Shown: positions 24,143-32,891 of the stretch, piece after piece
How the letters are laid out: each line of letters opens with the position of its first letter
How positions within the stretch are numbered: position 1 is the stretch's first letter
NCBI RefSeq assembly: GCF_037577855.1
Contig: NZ_JBAKFX010000003.1
Coordinates: forward strand, 1-64,000
Length of the DNA: 64,000 nucleotides
Source: Dethiothermospora halolimnae
GTDB lineage: Bacteria > Bacillota > Clostridia > Tissierellales > VENL01
Reading direction: 5' to 3'
Program-made: the position numbers and the translations under genes
Notes under the pieces: generated by a model
Seen by the model: the letters and a program-made list of their open reading frames with translations, nothing else
Databases searched by the model: none
Told to the model about the DNA's origin: nothing

Positions 24143-25201
24143 CTATTCTACTTTAACAATATTCTGGCTGGCTTTACCCATTCTGTTCATAATTGCTTTG
24201 CCTATTCCCTTTTCATCTATTGCTTCAGCTAATATTATGTCTACTTTTAATTTATCAAACTTTCTTAATGTATCAAAGAGATTTTTGGCGATTGTTTCAG
24301 TTTTTTGTTTACTTCCCACCACAAGTATTTCTCCATTTTCGTATTTATCTTTCATTTCCTCTGTGGCCATTATTCCTACTTTTAGTCCCTGGTCTTCATA
24401 TTTTTTTGTAAGTTTGTTTATCTCTTTTGATACTAGATTTTCATTACCCTTTATAATGGTCATTTTAGCATTTGGTGAATAATGTCTATATTTTTGACCT
24501 GGAGATTTGGGTTTTAAGTTTTCGTCGTTATTTTCCAATGCTTTATCATAGTCAACTTTGTCAAATACCGTTAGTAAGTCTTCTATTGTAATACCACCGG
24601 GTCTTAATATGGTGGGTATATCTCCTGACAAATCTAGCACAGTGGATTCTAAACCTACTCCAGTGTTTCCACCATCTATTACCATATCTATTTTCCCCGA
24701 TAGGTCTTGAATAACATGACTAGATTCTGTTGGACTGGGTTTCCCCGATATATTTGCGCTGGGAGCAGCTATTGGAAGATTTGCTTCTTTTATAAGACTT
24801 AAAGCTATCTTATGATTTGGCATTCTTATGGCTATAGTTTCTAAGCCCCCTGTTACTTTATAGGGGACTATATCACTTTTGTCAAAAATAACAGTTAACG
24901 GTCCTGGCCAAAATTTCTCCATTATTGTTTTTGCCCTTTTAGATATGTTTTTTACTAACTTATTTATTTGGTCTATATCTGCAATATGTACTATCAAAGG
25001 ATTATCCTGGGGTCTCCCCTTTGCATTAAATATTTTATCTATTGAATCTTCATTTAGGGCATTAGCTCCTAATCCATAAACTGTTTCCGTTGGAAAAGCA
25101 ACAGTACCGCCACTTTTTAATATTCTCGCTGCCTCTTTTATTTTATCTTTATCAGGATTTTCATTATCTATTTTTAATATCTTTGTATTTATTAAATCCA
25201 T
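24143..25201 (-). CDS. sua5: L-threonylcarbamoyladenylate synthase (Sua5/TsaC2)
   Basis: The 352-residue two-domain protein makes threonylcarbamoyl-AMP for the t6A37 tRNA modification. Residues about 1-205 are the YrdC domain (GGTVAFPTETVYGLGANA, KGRPQDNPLIVHI, PIAAPSANISGKPSPT, STVLDLSG) and 255-352 the Sua5 extension, joined by the SPGQKYRHYSPNA linker that closes the active site. Length fits Sua5, not the short TsaC form. It corresponds to ywlC in the Bacillus synteny block. Confidence 0.96.
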   Translation of the reverse strand: MDLINTKILKIDNENPDKDKIKEAARILKSGGTVAFPTETVYGLGANALNEDSIDKIFNAKGRPQDNPLIVHIADIDQINKLVKNISKRAKTIMEKFWPGPLTVIFDKSDIVPYKVTGGLETIAIRMPNHKIALSLIKEANLPIAAPSANISGKPSPTESSHVIQDLSGKIDMVIDGGNTGVGLESTVLDLSGDIPTILRPGGITIEDLLTVFDKVDYDKALENNDENLKPKSPGQKYRHYSPNAKMTIIKGNENLVSKEINKLTKKYEDQGLKVGIMATEEMKDKYENGEILVVGSKQKTETIAKNLFDTLRKFDKLKVDIILAEAIDEKGIGKAIMNRMGKASQNIVKVE

Positions 25202-25284
25202 TTAAATCCCTTCTTTTTATTATTATCATTTCCATTTACGTTCTCAAATATATATTATACACAAATGGAGGGTTTAGGTCTAGG

Positions 25285-25440
25285 GAAAATAGAGAATAGA
25301 GAATAAAGAATAGAGAATAGATGTGGTGCAAAGTGGCCAGAGGCTACTTTGTTTATATTTAATTTTACGACCATCGGGAGTAAAATCTCCTTATCTATTC
25401 TTTATTCTCTATTCTTTATTCTTTAAACATAATATTTCCC
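25285..25440. repeat. AGAATA-type palindromic element upstream of sua5
   Basis: AATAGAGAATAGAGAATAAAG end, GTGGCC-AGA-GGCTAC (25329-25351, one arm base changed), TTTTACGACC-ATC-GGGAGTAAAA, and inverted TATTCTTTATTC end. It lies between divergent genes sua5 and the ZIP transporter. Confidence 0.85.
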
Positions 25441-25488
25441 CTAAGTATCTAATATATTATAAATAGAAAAATAAAGTGGGGTGTATAA

Positions 25489-26208
25489 ATGAATAATATT
25501 ATAGATACTGCTATTTTAGGGACTTTGGTTGGGGTTGTTGGGACTGGAGCTGGGGGGATTATCTCTATTTTATTGGTAAGACCTAATAGGAAATTTCTTA
25601 GTGTTCTCCTTGGGATAACCAGTGGTCTTATGCTTAGTATAATAACCTTTGACCTATTACCTGAGGCCCTTTCTATAGGGGATTTGTGGATATGTATAGT
25701 TGGAATAATATTGGGTATTATTTTAGTTGTTTTTATAGAGGATATGATTCCAGACAGTAAAATAAAAAATAATTCTTTACTAAAGACAGGTATACTTGTT
25801 GGTATCGGTATAGCTTTACATAACTTGCCTGAAGGTCTTGCCATAGGTTCTGGATTTGTATTTAGAAGGGATTTGGGTATAAAGGTGGCTTTAGTTATGG
25901 CACTGCATAATCTGCCGGAAGGAATCGCTATGGGAACTCCCCTTAGAATGGCCGGAGCAAAGTCACTAAAAATATTGTTTTTAACATTTATATCTGGTAT
26001 TCCTACTGGGCTAGGAGCATTAATTGGAGGGATCTTAGGTAATGTTTCAGATATTTTTATATCCCTATGTTTATCCTTAGCCAGCGGTACCATGTTATAC
26101 ATAACCTGTGGAGAACTTATCCCTAATGCTAGGGAAATCTATAAAGGTAGAATTTCTACTATTGGATTTGTTTTTGGTTTTGTTTTGGGAATGGGAATTT
26201 TACATTAG
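25489..26208 (+). CDS. ZIP family divalent-metal transporter
   Basis: The 239-residue membrane protein has about eight helices. The metal-site motifs HNLPEGLAIGSGF (helix 4) and HNLPEGIAMGTPL (helix 5) are those of the ZupT/ZIP family, which imports Zn2+, Fe2+ or Mn2+. The metal preference is unknown. Start ATG follows GTGGGGTG. It is one of two plus-strand genes and is framed by repeat elements on both sides; its stop codon lies in an AGAATA end. Confidence 0.93.
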   Translation: MNNIIDTAILGTLVGVVGTGAGGIISILLVRPNRKFLSVLLGITSGLMLSIITFDLLPEALSIGDLWICIVGIILGIILVVFIEDMIPDSKIKNNSLLKTGILVGIGIALHNLPEGLAIGSGFVFRRDLGIKVALVMALHNLPEGIAMGTPLRMAGAKSLKILFLTFISGIPTGLGALIGGILGNVSDIFISLCLSLASGTMLYITCGELIPNAREIYKGRISTIGFVFGFVLGMGILH

Positions 26209-26405
26209 AGAATAGAGAATAGATGTGGTTATTTTACTCCCTTTGGTCGTAAAATTTCATTATATAAAACAGAAACCCCGCCTCTTCCTACGGCGGGGGG
26301 GCTGAATATATTCAGTCCTTGCAAAATAAAGTTTATAGCTTCGACTTCAGTCGAAGGTTCCCTTATTTATTCTTTATTATCTATTATTTATTCTTTGTTT
26401 TAAAG
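26205..26405. repeat. AGAATA-type element between convergent ZIP and antiporter genes
   Basis: AGAGAATAGAGAATAG at the ZIP stop codon, TTTTACTCCC-TTT-GGTCGTAAAA (about 26231-26254), a GCCTC...GGCGGGG inverted pair, CTGAATATATTCAG (about 26302), CTTCGACTTCAGTCGAAG (about 26340-26357) and inverted TATTCTTTATTATC end at the antiporter stop. Confidence 0.85.
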
Positions 26406-27596
26406 TTACATTTTCTTAACTAATTTCCGCTTACTTTCCTTTTCTTTGTCATCAAAGGCTAATTTTAACATTGGTGGAGTTATTATTGTTGTTACTAATA
26501 CTGTTAATATTATTGATGTAAATATATCATTTCCTATGATACCCATACTTAAGCCTAAGTTTGTTACTATTAAAGCCACCTCTGCTCTAGGTATCATACC
26601 TATACTTATCTGTAGTGACTCTCTATTATTAAATCCTGATAGCTTAGAACCTATTCCACAGCCAATTAATTTTCCTAATACAGATGCTAATATTATTACA
26701 ATGCTTATACCTATAACACCACTTACATTATTAAACTTTACCCCAAGACCTATGTTTATAAAAAATATGGGGGTAAATAGGGCATAACTTATTCTTTGTA
26801 TTTCGTGGGATACTCTATTTCTATGGGGAGTAGTGGAAAATATTACTCCAGTAAAATAAGCCCCGATTATTGCTGCAACCCCTAGTTCCTCGGCTATAAA
26901 TGCTAAGGAAAAACAAAATATTAAAGCCGCCGTCAACAGTCTATTTTCCCTACAAATAAACTCCGAATGTTTAGTTAAGAATTTAGAAAATATTATACCA
27001 AATGCCATTGATAAAATAAAAAATAATGCTATTTTACCTAATACTAATAATATATTACTACTTTCAGTAGGGCTTATCATACCGATAATAACCGTTAGTA
27101 TAATAATTCCTGCAACATCATCTATAATAGCTGCACCTAATATACCTACCCCTTGCTTTGTCCTAAGCTTCTTAAGTTCCCTTAGGGCCTGGACAGTTAT
27201 ACTTACACTTGTAGCTGTTAATATTACCCCCAAAAATAAACCTTCATTTGTAGTAGCAGAAGGTTTTGCAAGTTTTAATGCTAAAAAACCTAATACAAAT
27301 GGAACCACTACTCCTCCTAAAGCTATAAGAGCTGAAGATTTACTAGATGCCTTCAAATCATCTATATCCGTTTCAAGTCCTGCTATAAACATAAGAAGTA
27401 TTACACCTATCTCAGCCATATGGGATATTGCACTGCTTTCTTCTATAATCCCTAAAACTGCTGGTCCAATAACAAGTCCGGCTATAATCTGACCAAGAAC
27501 CGCCGGTTGTTTTATCTTTCTACTTAAAAAACCCCCCAAATTAGCAAATATTAAAATTATTGCTATATCAAGTAGAAAAGTTAGATTGCCATTCAC
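26406..27596 (-). CDS. CPA2-family cation/proton antiporter
   Basis: The 396-residue protein has about 12-13 membrane helices and the CPA2 fold. The paired aspartates in AAIIDDVAGIIIL are the ion-binding signature of electrogenic Na+/H+ antiporters (NapA type). There is no cytoplasmic TrkA-N/RCK domain, unlike full KefB/KefC. A GTG start is used, preceded by GGGGAGAT. A role in sodium or pH balance would complement the sodium-type ATP synthase, an inference. Confidence 0.9.
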   Translation of the reverse strand: MNGNLTFLLDIAIILIFANLGGFLSRKIKQPAVLGQIIAGLVIGPAVLGIIEESSAISHMAEIGVILLMFIAGLETDIDDLKASSKSSALIALGGVVVPFVLGFLALKLAKPSATTNEGLFLGVILTATSVSITVQALRELKKLRTKQGVGILGAAIIDDVAGIIILTVIIGMISPTESSNILLVLGKIALFFILSMAFGIIFSKFLTKHSEFICRENRLLTAALIFCFSLAFIAEELGVAAIIGAYFTGVIFSTTPHRNRVSHEIQRISYALFTPIFFINIGLGVKFNNVSGVIGISIVIILASVLGKLIGCGIGSKLSGFNNRESLQISIGMIPRAEVALIVTNLGLSMGIIGNDIFTSIILTVLVTTIITPPMLKLAFDDKEKESKRKLVKKM

Positions 27597-27614
27597 CTAA
27601 ATCATCTCCCCGTT

Positions 27615-27921
27615 TTAATTAGAGAATAGAGAGTAAATAATAGAGAATAGACGTGGTTATTTTACTCCCTTCGGTCGTAAAATTTCATTGTAATAGGTTG
27701 AGGGATTACGAATCCCCCAACAACACGGCCGAGGAATGAACTCCCCTCTATCTTGGTTTTATTCAAATACCCCACTCTTCCTATGGCCAAGGGACTGAAT
27801 ACATTCAGTCCCTACACAAAAAAATTTGTAGCTTCGACTTCAGTCGAAGGTTTCCTTATTTATTCTTTATTCTCTATTCTTTATTCTTTGCTTTTATACC
27901 TCTTCTTTCTTCTTTAAAAAA
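27615..27921. repeat. Palindromic element mosaic between prfA and the antiporter gene
   Basis: AGAATAGAGAGTAAATAATAG end, TTTTACTCCC-TTC-GGTCGTAAAA, GGGATTACGAATCCCC (about 27703-27718), GGGACTGAATACATTCAGTC (about 27790-27809), CTTCGACTTCAGTCGAAG (about 27833-27850) and TATTC/CTTCTTT arms up to the prfA stop. No gene seen. Confidence 0.82.
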
Positions 27922-28992
27922 CTATCCGTTCAATTCCTTAAGTTTCTCTGCTTGGTCTGTAGTGATAAGTGCATCTAGCATTTCCCCAATGTCCCCATCT
28001 AAGAATGAATCTAATTTGTATACAGTCATATTTATTCTATGGTCTGTTATTCTACCCTGCTGGAAGTTGTATGTTCTTATTTTTGCACTTCTATCCCCTG
28101 AACCTACTTGGCTTTTCCTCGCTTGGGCTATTTCTGCATTTTGTTCTGCTTGCATTTTATCATATAACCTAGCCTTCAATATTCTCATGGCTTTATCCTT
28201 ATTTTTAAGTTGAGATTTCTCATCCTGACAGGAGACCACTATTCCAGTAGGCTCATGGGTTATTCTAACGGCAGAGTCTGTTGTATTAACACTCTGTCCT
28301 CCGTTTCCTGATGATCTATAAACATCTATTCTAAGGTCATTTTGACTTACTTCAATATCGATATCATCAGCTTCAGGTAACACCGCAACAGTGGCAGTTG
28401 AAGTATGGATTCTTCCACCGGATTCAGTTGCCGGAACTCTTTGAACCCTATGAACCCCACTTTCATATTTAAGTTTACTAAATGCTCCTTTTCCTTTTAT
28501 AAGCAGGATTATTTCTTTAAATCCACCTACACCTTGTTCATTGGAACTCATAAGTTCCATTTTCCATCCCTGTCTTTCGGTGTATCTTGAATACATTCTA
28601 AATAAATCTCCAGCAAAGATACCAGCTTCATCTCCACCGGCCCCAGCACGAATCTCCATTATAACGTTTTTGTCATCATTGGGATCCTTTGGAATAAGCA
28701 TTAACTTCATTCCTTCCCTCAATGTTTCTTCTTTTTTCTGTAATTCATTCAATTCCTCTTTAACCATATCCCTAAAATCATCTTCCAGTTTATCCTTTAA
28801 CATCTCTTTAGCATCTTCGATTCCGTCAGACACTTCTTTATATTCCCTATATTTTTGAACAATAGGTTCAATTTCAGCATGCTCTTTCACATATTTTTGC
28901 CATTTAGATGTTTGACTAATTATCTCTGGGTCACTTATTTTGGCATTTAAGTCTTTGTATTTTTCTTCTAAAAATTCTAACTTATCTAACAT
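27922..28992 (-). CDS. prfA: Peptide chain release factor 1
   Basis: The 356-residue RF1 releases nascent peptide at UAA and UAG. The stop-codon recognition tripeptide PAT is seen in RVQRVPATESGGR, and the catalytic GGQ in SSGNGGQSVNTTDSAVRI. It is followed upstream by prmC (which methylates that glutamine), separated here by the chromate-transporter pair and repeats. Start ATG follows GGTG. Confidence 0.98.
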   Translation of the reverse strand: MLDKLEFLEEKYKDLNAKISDPEIISQTSKWQKYVKEHAEIEPIVQKYREYKEVSDGIEDAKEMLKDKLEDDFRDMVKEELNELQKKEETLREGMKLMLIPKDPNDDKNVIMEIRAGAGGDEAGIFAGDLFRMYSRYTERQGWKMELMSSNEQGVGGFKEIILLIKGKGAFSKLKYESGVHRVQRVPATESGGRIHTSTATVAVLPEADDIDIEVSQNDLRIDVYRSSGNGGQSVNTTDSAVRITHEPTGIVVSCQDEKSQLKNKDKAMRILKARLYDKMQAEQNAEIAQARKSQVGSGDRSAKIRTYNFQQGRITDHRINMTVYKLDSFLDGDIGEMLDALITTDQAEKLKELNG

Positions 28993-29022
28993 TTATATTC
29001 ACCTCTATTTTATTTAACTTCA

Positions 29023-29218
29023 TTAAGAACAAAGGCGCCTTTGGCGCTTCTTTGTTCGGTGCAGAGTGCAAGGTTCAAATATGCCAGGCACTATATCTCT
29101 TAAAAAGCTGTGGGATTACGAATCCCCCAGCAACTAAGTTTTGTTATTGTTCCATACTATATGCCTTTAAAGCCGGACTGAATATATTCAGTCCCCACAT
29201 ATAAAAAAAACCGTTCCC
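29023..29218. repeat. Hairpin and palindrome modules between chromate transporter and prfA
   Basis: A long hairpin GAACAAAGGCGCC-TTT-GGCGC...TTTGTTC (29027-29058), then GGGATTACGAATCCCCCAG (about 29110-29128) and GGACTGAATATATTCAGTCC (about 29172-29191). No gene seen. Confidence 0.7.
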
Positions 29219-29272
29219 CTTGGTCTCACATGTAAAAAATTATATCATATTTTTCCTTCTTTGACTACATCA

Positions 29273-29791
29273 TCAATATAGGACTACACCCATAACTGCA
29301 GATGCTACTATTCCCAGTATTGGATGGAGCTTTTTAAATGTTATTAGATAAAATATAGCCGATGCTATCATAACACTTTTTATATCTATAAATGCACCCC
29401 TTCCAACATTTACTGCGGCAGATGCTATAAGTCCTAATACCACAGGCCGTATACCACTAAATATCCATGCCACATATTTCGACTCTTTAAATTTATTAAA
29501 AAAATGAGCCATTATTAATATAATTATAACCGATGGTGTTACAACTGCTATAGTAGCTATAACTGATCCCAGCACTCCACTCACTTTATATCCTAAAAAG
29601 GTTGCACTATTTAGTGCTATAGGTCCCGGTGTCATTTGGGCTATGGCAAGTATATCTATAAACTCATGGGGATTTAACCAACCATGAACTTCTATTATCT
29701 CCCGTTCTATAAGGGGTAACATTGCATATCCTCCACCGAAACTGAAAGCTCCTATTTTTAGGAACGATATAAAAAGTTTAATTAAAATCAA
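29273..29791 (-). CDS. Chromate transporter, short-chain CHR family, second half
   Basis: The 172-residue membrane protein carries one CHR domain (KIGAFSFGGGYAMLPLIERE; AQMTPGPIALNSATFLGYKV). Short CHR proteins work in pairs, corresponding to the two halves of long ChrA. The TTG at 29791 is taken as the start because GGGGGG lies 7 nt upstream; the longer frame to 29857 begins in repeat sequence. Substrate may be chromate or another anion; in anaerobes the natural substrate is unknown. Confidence 0.88.
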   Translation of the reverse strand: MILIKLFISFLKIGAFSFGGGYAMLPLIEREIIEVHGWLNPHEFIDILAIAQMTPGPIALNSATFLGYKVSGVLGSVIATIAVVTPSVIIILIMAHFFNKFKESKYVAWIFSGIRPVVLGLIASAAVNVGRGAFIDIKSVMIASAIFYLITFKKLHPILGIVASAVMGVVLY

Positions 29792-29814
29792 AGTAATAAC
29801 CCCCCTTTTTTCTC

Positions 29815-29957
29815 TAATTGACAATGGACAGTTGACAATTGACAATTTAAGGTACAATCGGCGAAGCCGATTTCCCTATAATATTTTACGACCATAAGGA
29901 GTAAAATCACCTTTAATTGTCAATTGTCAATCGTCAATCGTCAATTGTTAATTATAT
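29815..29957. repeat. TTGACAATT-type element between the chromate-transporter genes
   Basis: TTGACAATGGACAGTTGAC end, ATCGGCGAAGCCGAT hairpin (about 29857-29871), TTTTACGACC-ATA-AGGAGTAAAA and inverted end CAATTGTCAATCGTCAA. It lies inside a likely operon. Confidence 0.85.
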
Positions 29958-29959
29958 TT

Positions 29960-30499
29960 TTACATTTCCTCTTTAATTAGGTTAATCCCTACTCCAAAAA
30001 CTCCCCCAACAACTATTGTCCATATTGGGTTTATATCTAAAAAGGCAACGGCTATTAATGCCAATATAGATATTATAAATGATTTTTTCTTAAGTTCTGA
30101 TGCCTTAGCCAGTTTATAAACCGATGATAATATTAAGGCTACAACTGCTGGTCTTATTCCTAAAAACATTTTGTCTATAACCTTATTATCCCTATATTGG
30201 TATAAAAACATAGCAATTATAAGTATTATCATAAAGGATGGTAATATTACACCTAATAAACAGGCCATTGAACCCAGAAATCCGTTTAATTTATTACCTA
30301 TAAAAACAGCAGTATTTACTGCCACAGCCCCTGGAGCCGATTGTGCTATAGCAAGGGTATCTAAAAATTCATCATTATCCATCCATTCATTTTTATCCAC
30401 TATTTCCTCCTGTATAAGGGGTATCATAGCATATCCCCCACCGAAAGTGAAAGCTCCAATACGGAAAAATATTAGGAATTGCTTTAGTAACTCTTTCAT
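29960..30499 (-). CDS. Chromate transporter, short-chain CHR family, first half
   Basis: The 179-residue partner of the next gene has FRIGAFTFGGGYAMIPLIQE near the N-terminus and AQSAPGAVAVNTAVFIGNKL. It has about six membrane helices. The ATG is preceded by GGGGGTTATTAC. The pair is inserted between prfA and prmC compared with the Bacillus order. Confidence 0.9.
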   Translation of the reverse strand: MKELLKQFLIFFRIGAFTFGGGYAMIPLIQEEIVDKNEWMDNDEFLDTLAIAQSAPGAVAVNTAVFIGNKLNGFLGSMACLLGVILPSFMIILIIAMFLYQYRDNKVIDKMFLGIRPAVVALILSSVYKLAKASELKKKSFIISILALIAVAFLDINPIWTIVVGGVFGVGINLIKEEM

Positions 30500-30523
30500 T
30501 TATGTAATAACCCCCTCTTTTTT

Positions 30524-30665
30524 TAGAGAATAGAGAATAAAGAATAGAGAATAGATGTGGTACAAAGTGGCCTTTGGCCACTTTGGTTTTATTATAATTT
30601 AATTTTACGACCACCGGGAGTAAAATCTCCTTATCTATTCTTTATTCTCTATTCTTTATTATTTA
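30524..30665. repeat. AGAATA-type palindromic element between prmC and chromate-transporter genes
   Basis: AGAATAGAGAATAAAGAATAG end, GTGGCC-TTT-GGCCAC (30563-30585), TTTTACGACC-ACC-GGGAGTAAAA and inverted CTATTCTTTATTCTC end running to the prmC stop. Confidence 0.88.
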
Positions 30666-31541
30666 CTATTTAAGCATAGCGATCACAACCCTATCATGTC
30701 CTGCTAAGTCTTTCTTAATTTCTATGTTATCAAACTTCCCTATTTGTTGTAACAGTTTTTTTAAATCTTTACCTTGATTATATCCTATTTCTAGGGCTAA
30801 AATTCCATTTGCTTTGAGATAATTTGGAGCTTGTTCTATTATTTTTTTGTAATAATTAAGTCCATCGATGCCACCGTCTAGGGCAAGTTTAGGTTCATAC
30901 TGGGAAACTTCTACTTCGAGATTTGTTATATCTTTAGTGGGTATATAGGGGGGATTTGATACTATTATATCTATTTCTTTTTCTTTATATAAATTTTCTA
31001 AGGGCTTAAAAAGGTCTCCATTTAAAAATTCTACTCTATTTTCAAGTCTTAAGTTTTTACAGTTCCTTTTAGCGATATTTAAAGCATCTTGGCTTATATC
31101 TATTGAATAAATAAAGGCATTTTTAATATAGTGGGCTAGACTTAATGTTATGGCTCCACTACCGGTCCCTATATCAACTATATTTATGTTATCTTTATCC
31201 CTCATATTAGATTCATTAACTAGTTTTATTATACTTTCTACTAATATTTCTGTATCTGGTCTAGGAACCAATACTCCTTCATCTACAAAAAAATCTAGAC
31301 CCATAAACTCCTGTTTTTTTATTATATATTGTAAAGGGTAACCTTTACTTCTTTTTTCCACTAGTTTATAAAACTTATCCACAGTTTCCATATCTATAAC
31401 CTGATCCCTATGTGTATAAATATATATTTTATCAACATTAATAACATAACAAAGTAATAGCATACTATCCAATTGGGGATTTCTTCTTTCTTTTAATTTT
31501 GCATTGGCAGTTTTTAGTAGGTTTTGTATTGTGGTTTTCAT
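30666..31541 (-). CDS. prmC: Release factor glutamine methyltransferase (PrmC/HemK)
   Basis: The 291-residue SAM-dependent enzyme methylates the GGQ glutamine of RF1 and RF2. The catalytic NPPY is in IIVSNPPYIPTKD and the SAM-binding motif is IVDIGTGSGAITLSL. The N-terminal helical domain contains the RF1-contacting region. The ATG at 31541 (MKTTIQN) follows GGAG with 9-nt spacing and is preferred over the extended frame to 31556. Confidence 0.96.
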   Translation of the reverse strand: MKTTIQNLLKTANAKLKERRNPQLDSMLLLCYVINVDKIYIYTHRDQVIDMETVDKFYKLVEKRSKGYPLQYIIKKQEFMGLDFFVDEGVLVPRPDTEILVESIIKLVNESNMRDKDNINIVDIGTGSGAITLSLAHYIKNAFIYSIDISQDALNIAKRNCKNLRLENRVEFLNGDLFKPLENLYKEKEIDIIVSNPPYIPTKDITNLEVEVSQYEPKLALDGGIDGLNYYKKIIEQAPNYLKANGILALEIGYNQGKDLKKLLQQIGKFDNIEIKKDLAGHDRVVIAMLK

Positions 31542-31562
31542 TTTTATCAACTCCACTTTTAT

Positions 31563-31729
31563 TTAGAGAATAAATAATAAAGAATAAAGAATAGATATTG
31601 TGCAAAGTGGCCAAAGGCCACTTTGTTTTTATTTAATTTTACGACCATCGGGAGTAAAATCTCCTTATTTATTCTTTATTCTCTATTCTTTGTTTTTTAA
31701 TCTCTTCTTTCTTCTTTACACTTTCTTCT
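31563..31729. repeat. AGAATA-type palindromic element between tdk and prmC
   Basis: AGAGAATAAATAATAAAG end, GTGGCC-AAA-GGCCAC (31603-31625), TTTTACGACC-ATC-GGGAGTAAAA, inverted end, then CTTCTTTCTTCTTTACAC arm ending at the tdk stop codon. Confidence 0.85.
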
Positions 31730-32305
31730 TTATTTCGGAACTTCATGATGTTTTCTACATCTTGCTTCGTAGCTTTCCTTAGCGCCTACTAATATAGTTG
31801 GTTCATAATAGTTTGCCGGTTTTTCATTTATTAATCTTTGGGTTCTATTGGCAGGGCTTCCACACTTTACACATACAGCAGTTAACTTATCTACAAACTC
31901 TGCTATCGCCATAATACTTGGGGCACATCCAAAGGGTTCACCTCTAAAATCCATATCAAGACCTGCAGCTATTACTCTAAGTCCTCTATCAGCCAATTTT
32001 CTACATATGTCTATAACACCTTCATCTATAAATTGTACTTCATCTATGCCTATAACCTCTGTATCATCATTTAAGTATTCATATATATCATCGGAATTAA
32101 CAATCCTCTGGGCTTCGATTTTTTCCCCATTATGGGATACTACTTCATCTATGCTATATCTATCATCAATAGCAGGTTTAAAAACTTGTATTTTTTGTTT
32201 AGCTATTTGGGCTCTTCTTACCCGTCTTATTAGTTCTTCACTTTTTCCGCTATACATAGGTCCTACTATTACTTCTATCCAACCATGATGATTTGGTCCA
32301 TACAT
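31730..32305 (-). CDS. tdk: Thymidine kinase
   Basis: The 191-residue type II thymidine kinase has the P-loop GPMYSGKSEELIRR, the DEVQF motif (IGIDEVQFIDEG), and a zinc site from CVKCG and the C-terminal CRKHH. It phosphorylates thymidine to dTMP in salvage. The ATG at 32305 follows GAGGGG; the longer frame to 32338 is repeat-derived. It lies between rpmE and prmC as in Bacillus. Confidence 0.97.
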   Translation of the reverse strand: MYGPNHHGWIEVIVGPMYSGKSEELIRRVRRAQIAKQKIQVFKPAIDDRYSIDEVVSHNGEKIEAQRIVNSDDIYEYLNDDTEVIGIDEVQFIDEGVIDICRKLADRGLRVIAAGLDMDFRGEPFGCAPSIMAIAEFVDKLTAVCVKCGSPANRTQRLINEKPANYYEPTILVGAKESYEARCRKHHEVPK

Positions 32306-32327
32306 TTTTGTGACACCCCTCTTTTTT

Positions 32328-32464
32328 CTAATTGACATTGGACAGTTGACAATTGACAGTTAAAGGTACAAATCGGCTGAAGCCGATTTGTATATAATAT
32401 TTTACGACCGTAGGGAGTAAAATCACCTTCAATTGTCCACTGTCCATTGACAATTGTCCACTAC
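32328..32464. repeat. TTGACAATT-type palindromic element upstream of tdk
   Basis: ATTGACATTGGACAGTTGAC end, AAATCGGCTGAAGCCGATTT hairpin (about 32372-32391), TTTTACGACC-GTA-GGGAGTAAAA and inverted end ATTGTCCACTGTCC. The two end arms remain complementary although they differ from other copies. Confidence 0.87.
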
Positions 32465-32535
32465 ATATTTACATCTTTATATTTATTTCTTATTCTATCT
32501 TTTAAATTCTTCATTAAATAAATTTTTGTTTTAAA

Positions 32536-32570
32536 GCAAAAATAAAGGTTAGCGCCAATTGGCTCTAACC
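32536..32570 (-). terminator. Terminator of rpmE
   Basis: GGTTAG-GCCAATTGGC-CTAACC hairpin (32547-32570, one internal mismatch) followed on the minus strand by TTTATTTTT. Confidence 0.82.
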
Positions 32571-32590
32571 TACTATATACAATCCAAATA

Positions 32591-32791
32591 TTATTGTATT
32601 CCATATTTTTTCTTAAATTTATCAACACGACCACCTTCGTCAACACGCTTCTGACGACCAGTGTAGAATGGATGACATTCTGAACAAATCTCTACTTTCA
32701 ATTCGTCTTTTGTTGATGCTGATTCAAAAGTATTTCCGCATGCGCAGTGTACAGTTACTTTTTTATATTCTGGATGAATACCTTTTTTCAT
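32591..32791 (-). CDS. rpmE: 50S ribosomal protein L31, zinc-binding type
   Basis: The 66-residue protein has the zinc ligands in VHCACGNTF and EICSECHPFYTG, so it is the C+ form of L31, which needs zinc. The C-terminal RVDEGGRVDKFKKKYG is typical. AGAGGTG lies upstream of the start. Its position between rho and tdk is as in Bacillus. Confidence 0.98.
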   Translation of the reverse strand: MKKGIHPEYKKVTVHCACGNTFESASTKDELKVEICSECHPFYTGRQKRVDEGGRVDKFKKKYGIQ

Positions 32792-32891
32792 TGTGTTTCA
32801 CCTCTTTCTTCATAATACTTTTATATAAAAATTCCTATTTTTCAACTAATACATTATAGCATATATATTATAGTAATTCAAGCAGAAAGTA

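Noticed and set aside
25449..26102. 217-residue frame antisense to the ZIP transporter
   Set aside because: The plus strand has the HNLPEG metal motifs and a ribosome site; the antisense frame has no recognisable protein features.
29273..30499. A split (frameshifted) long ChrA gene
   Set aside because: Each half has its own ribosome site and start and a 180-bp gap between them; paired short CHR proteins are a known natural form.
32461..32646. Small ORF overlapping the rpmE terminator
   Set aside because: It lies across the terminator and the 3' end of rpmE in another frame, with no ribosome site.
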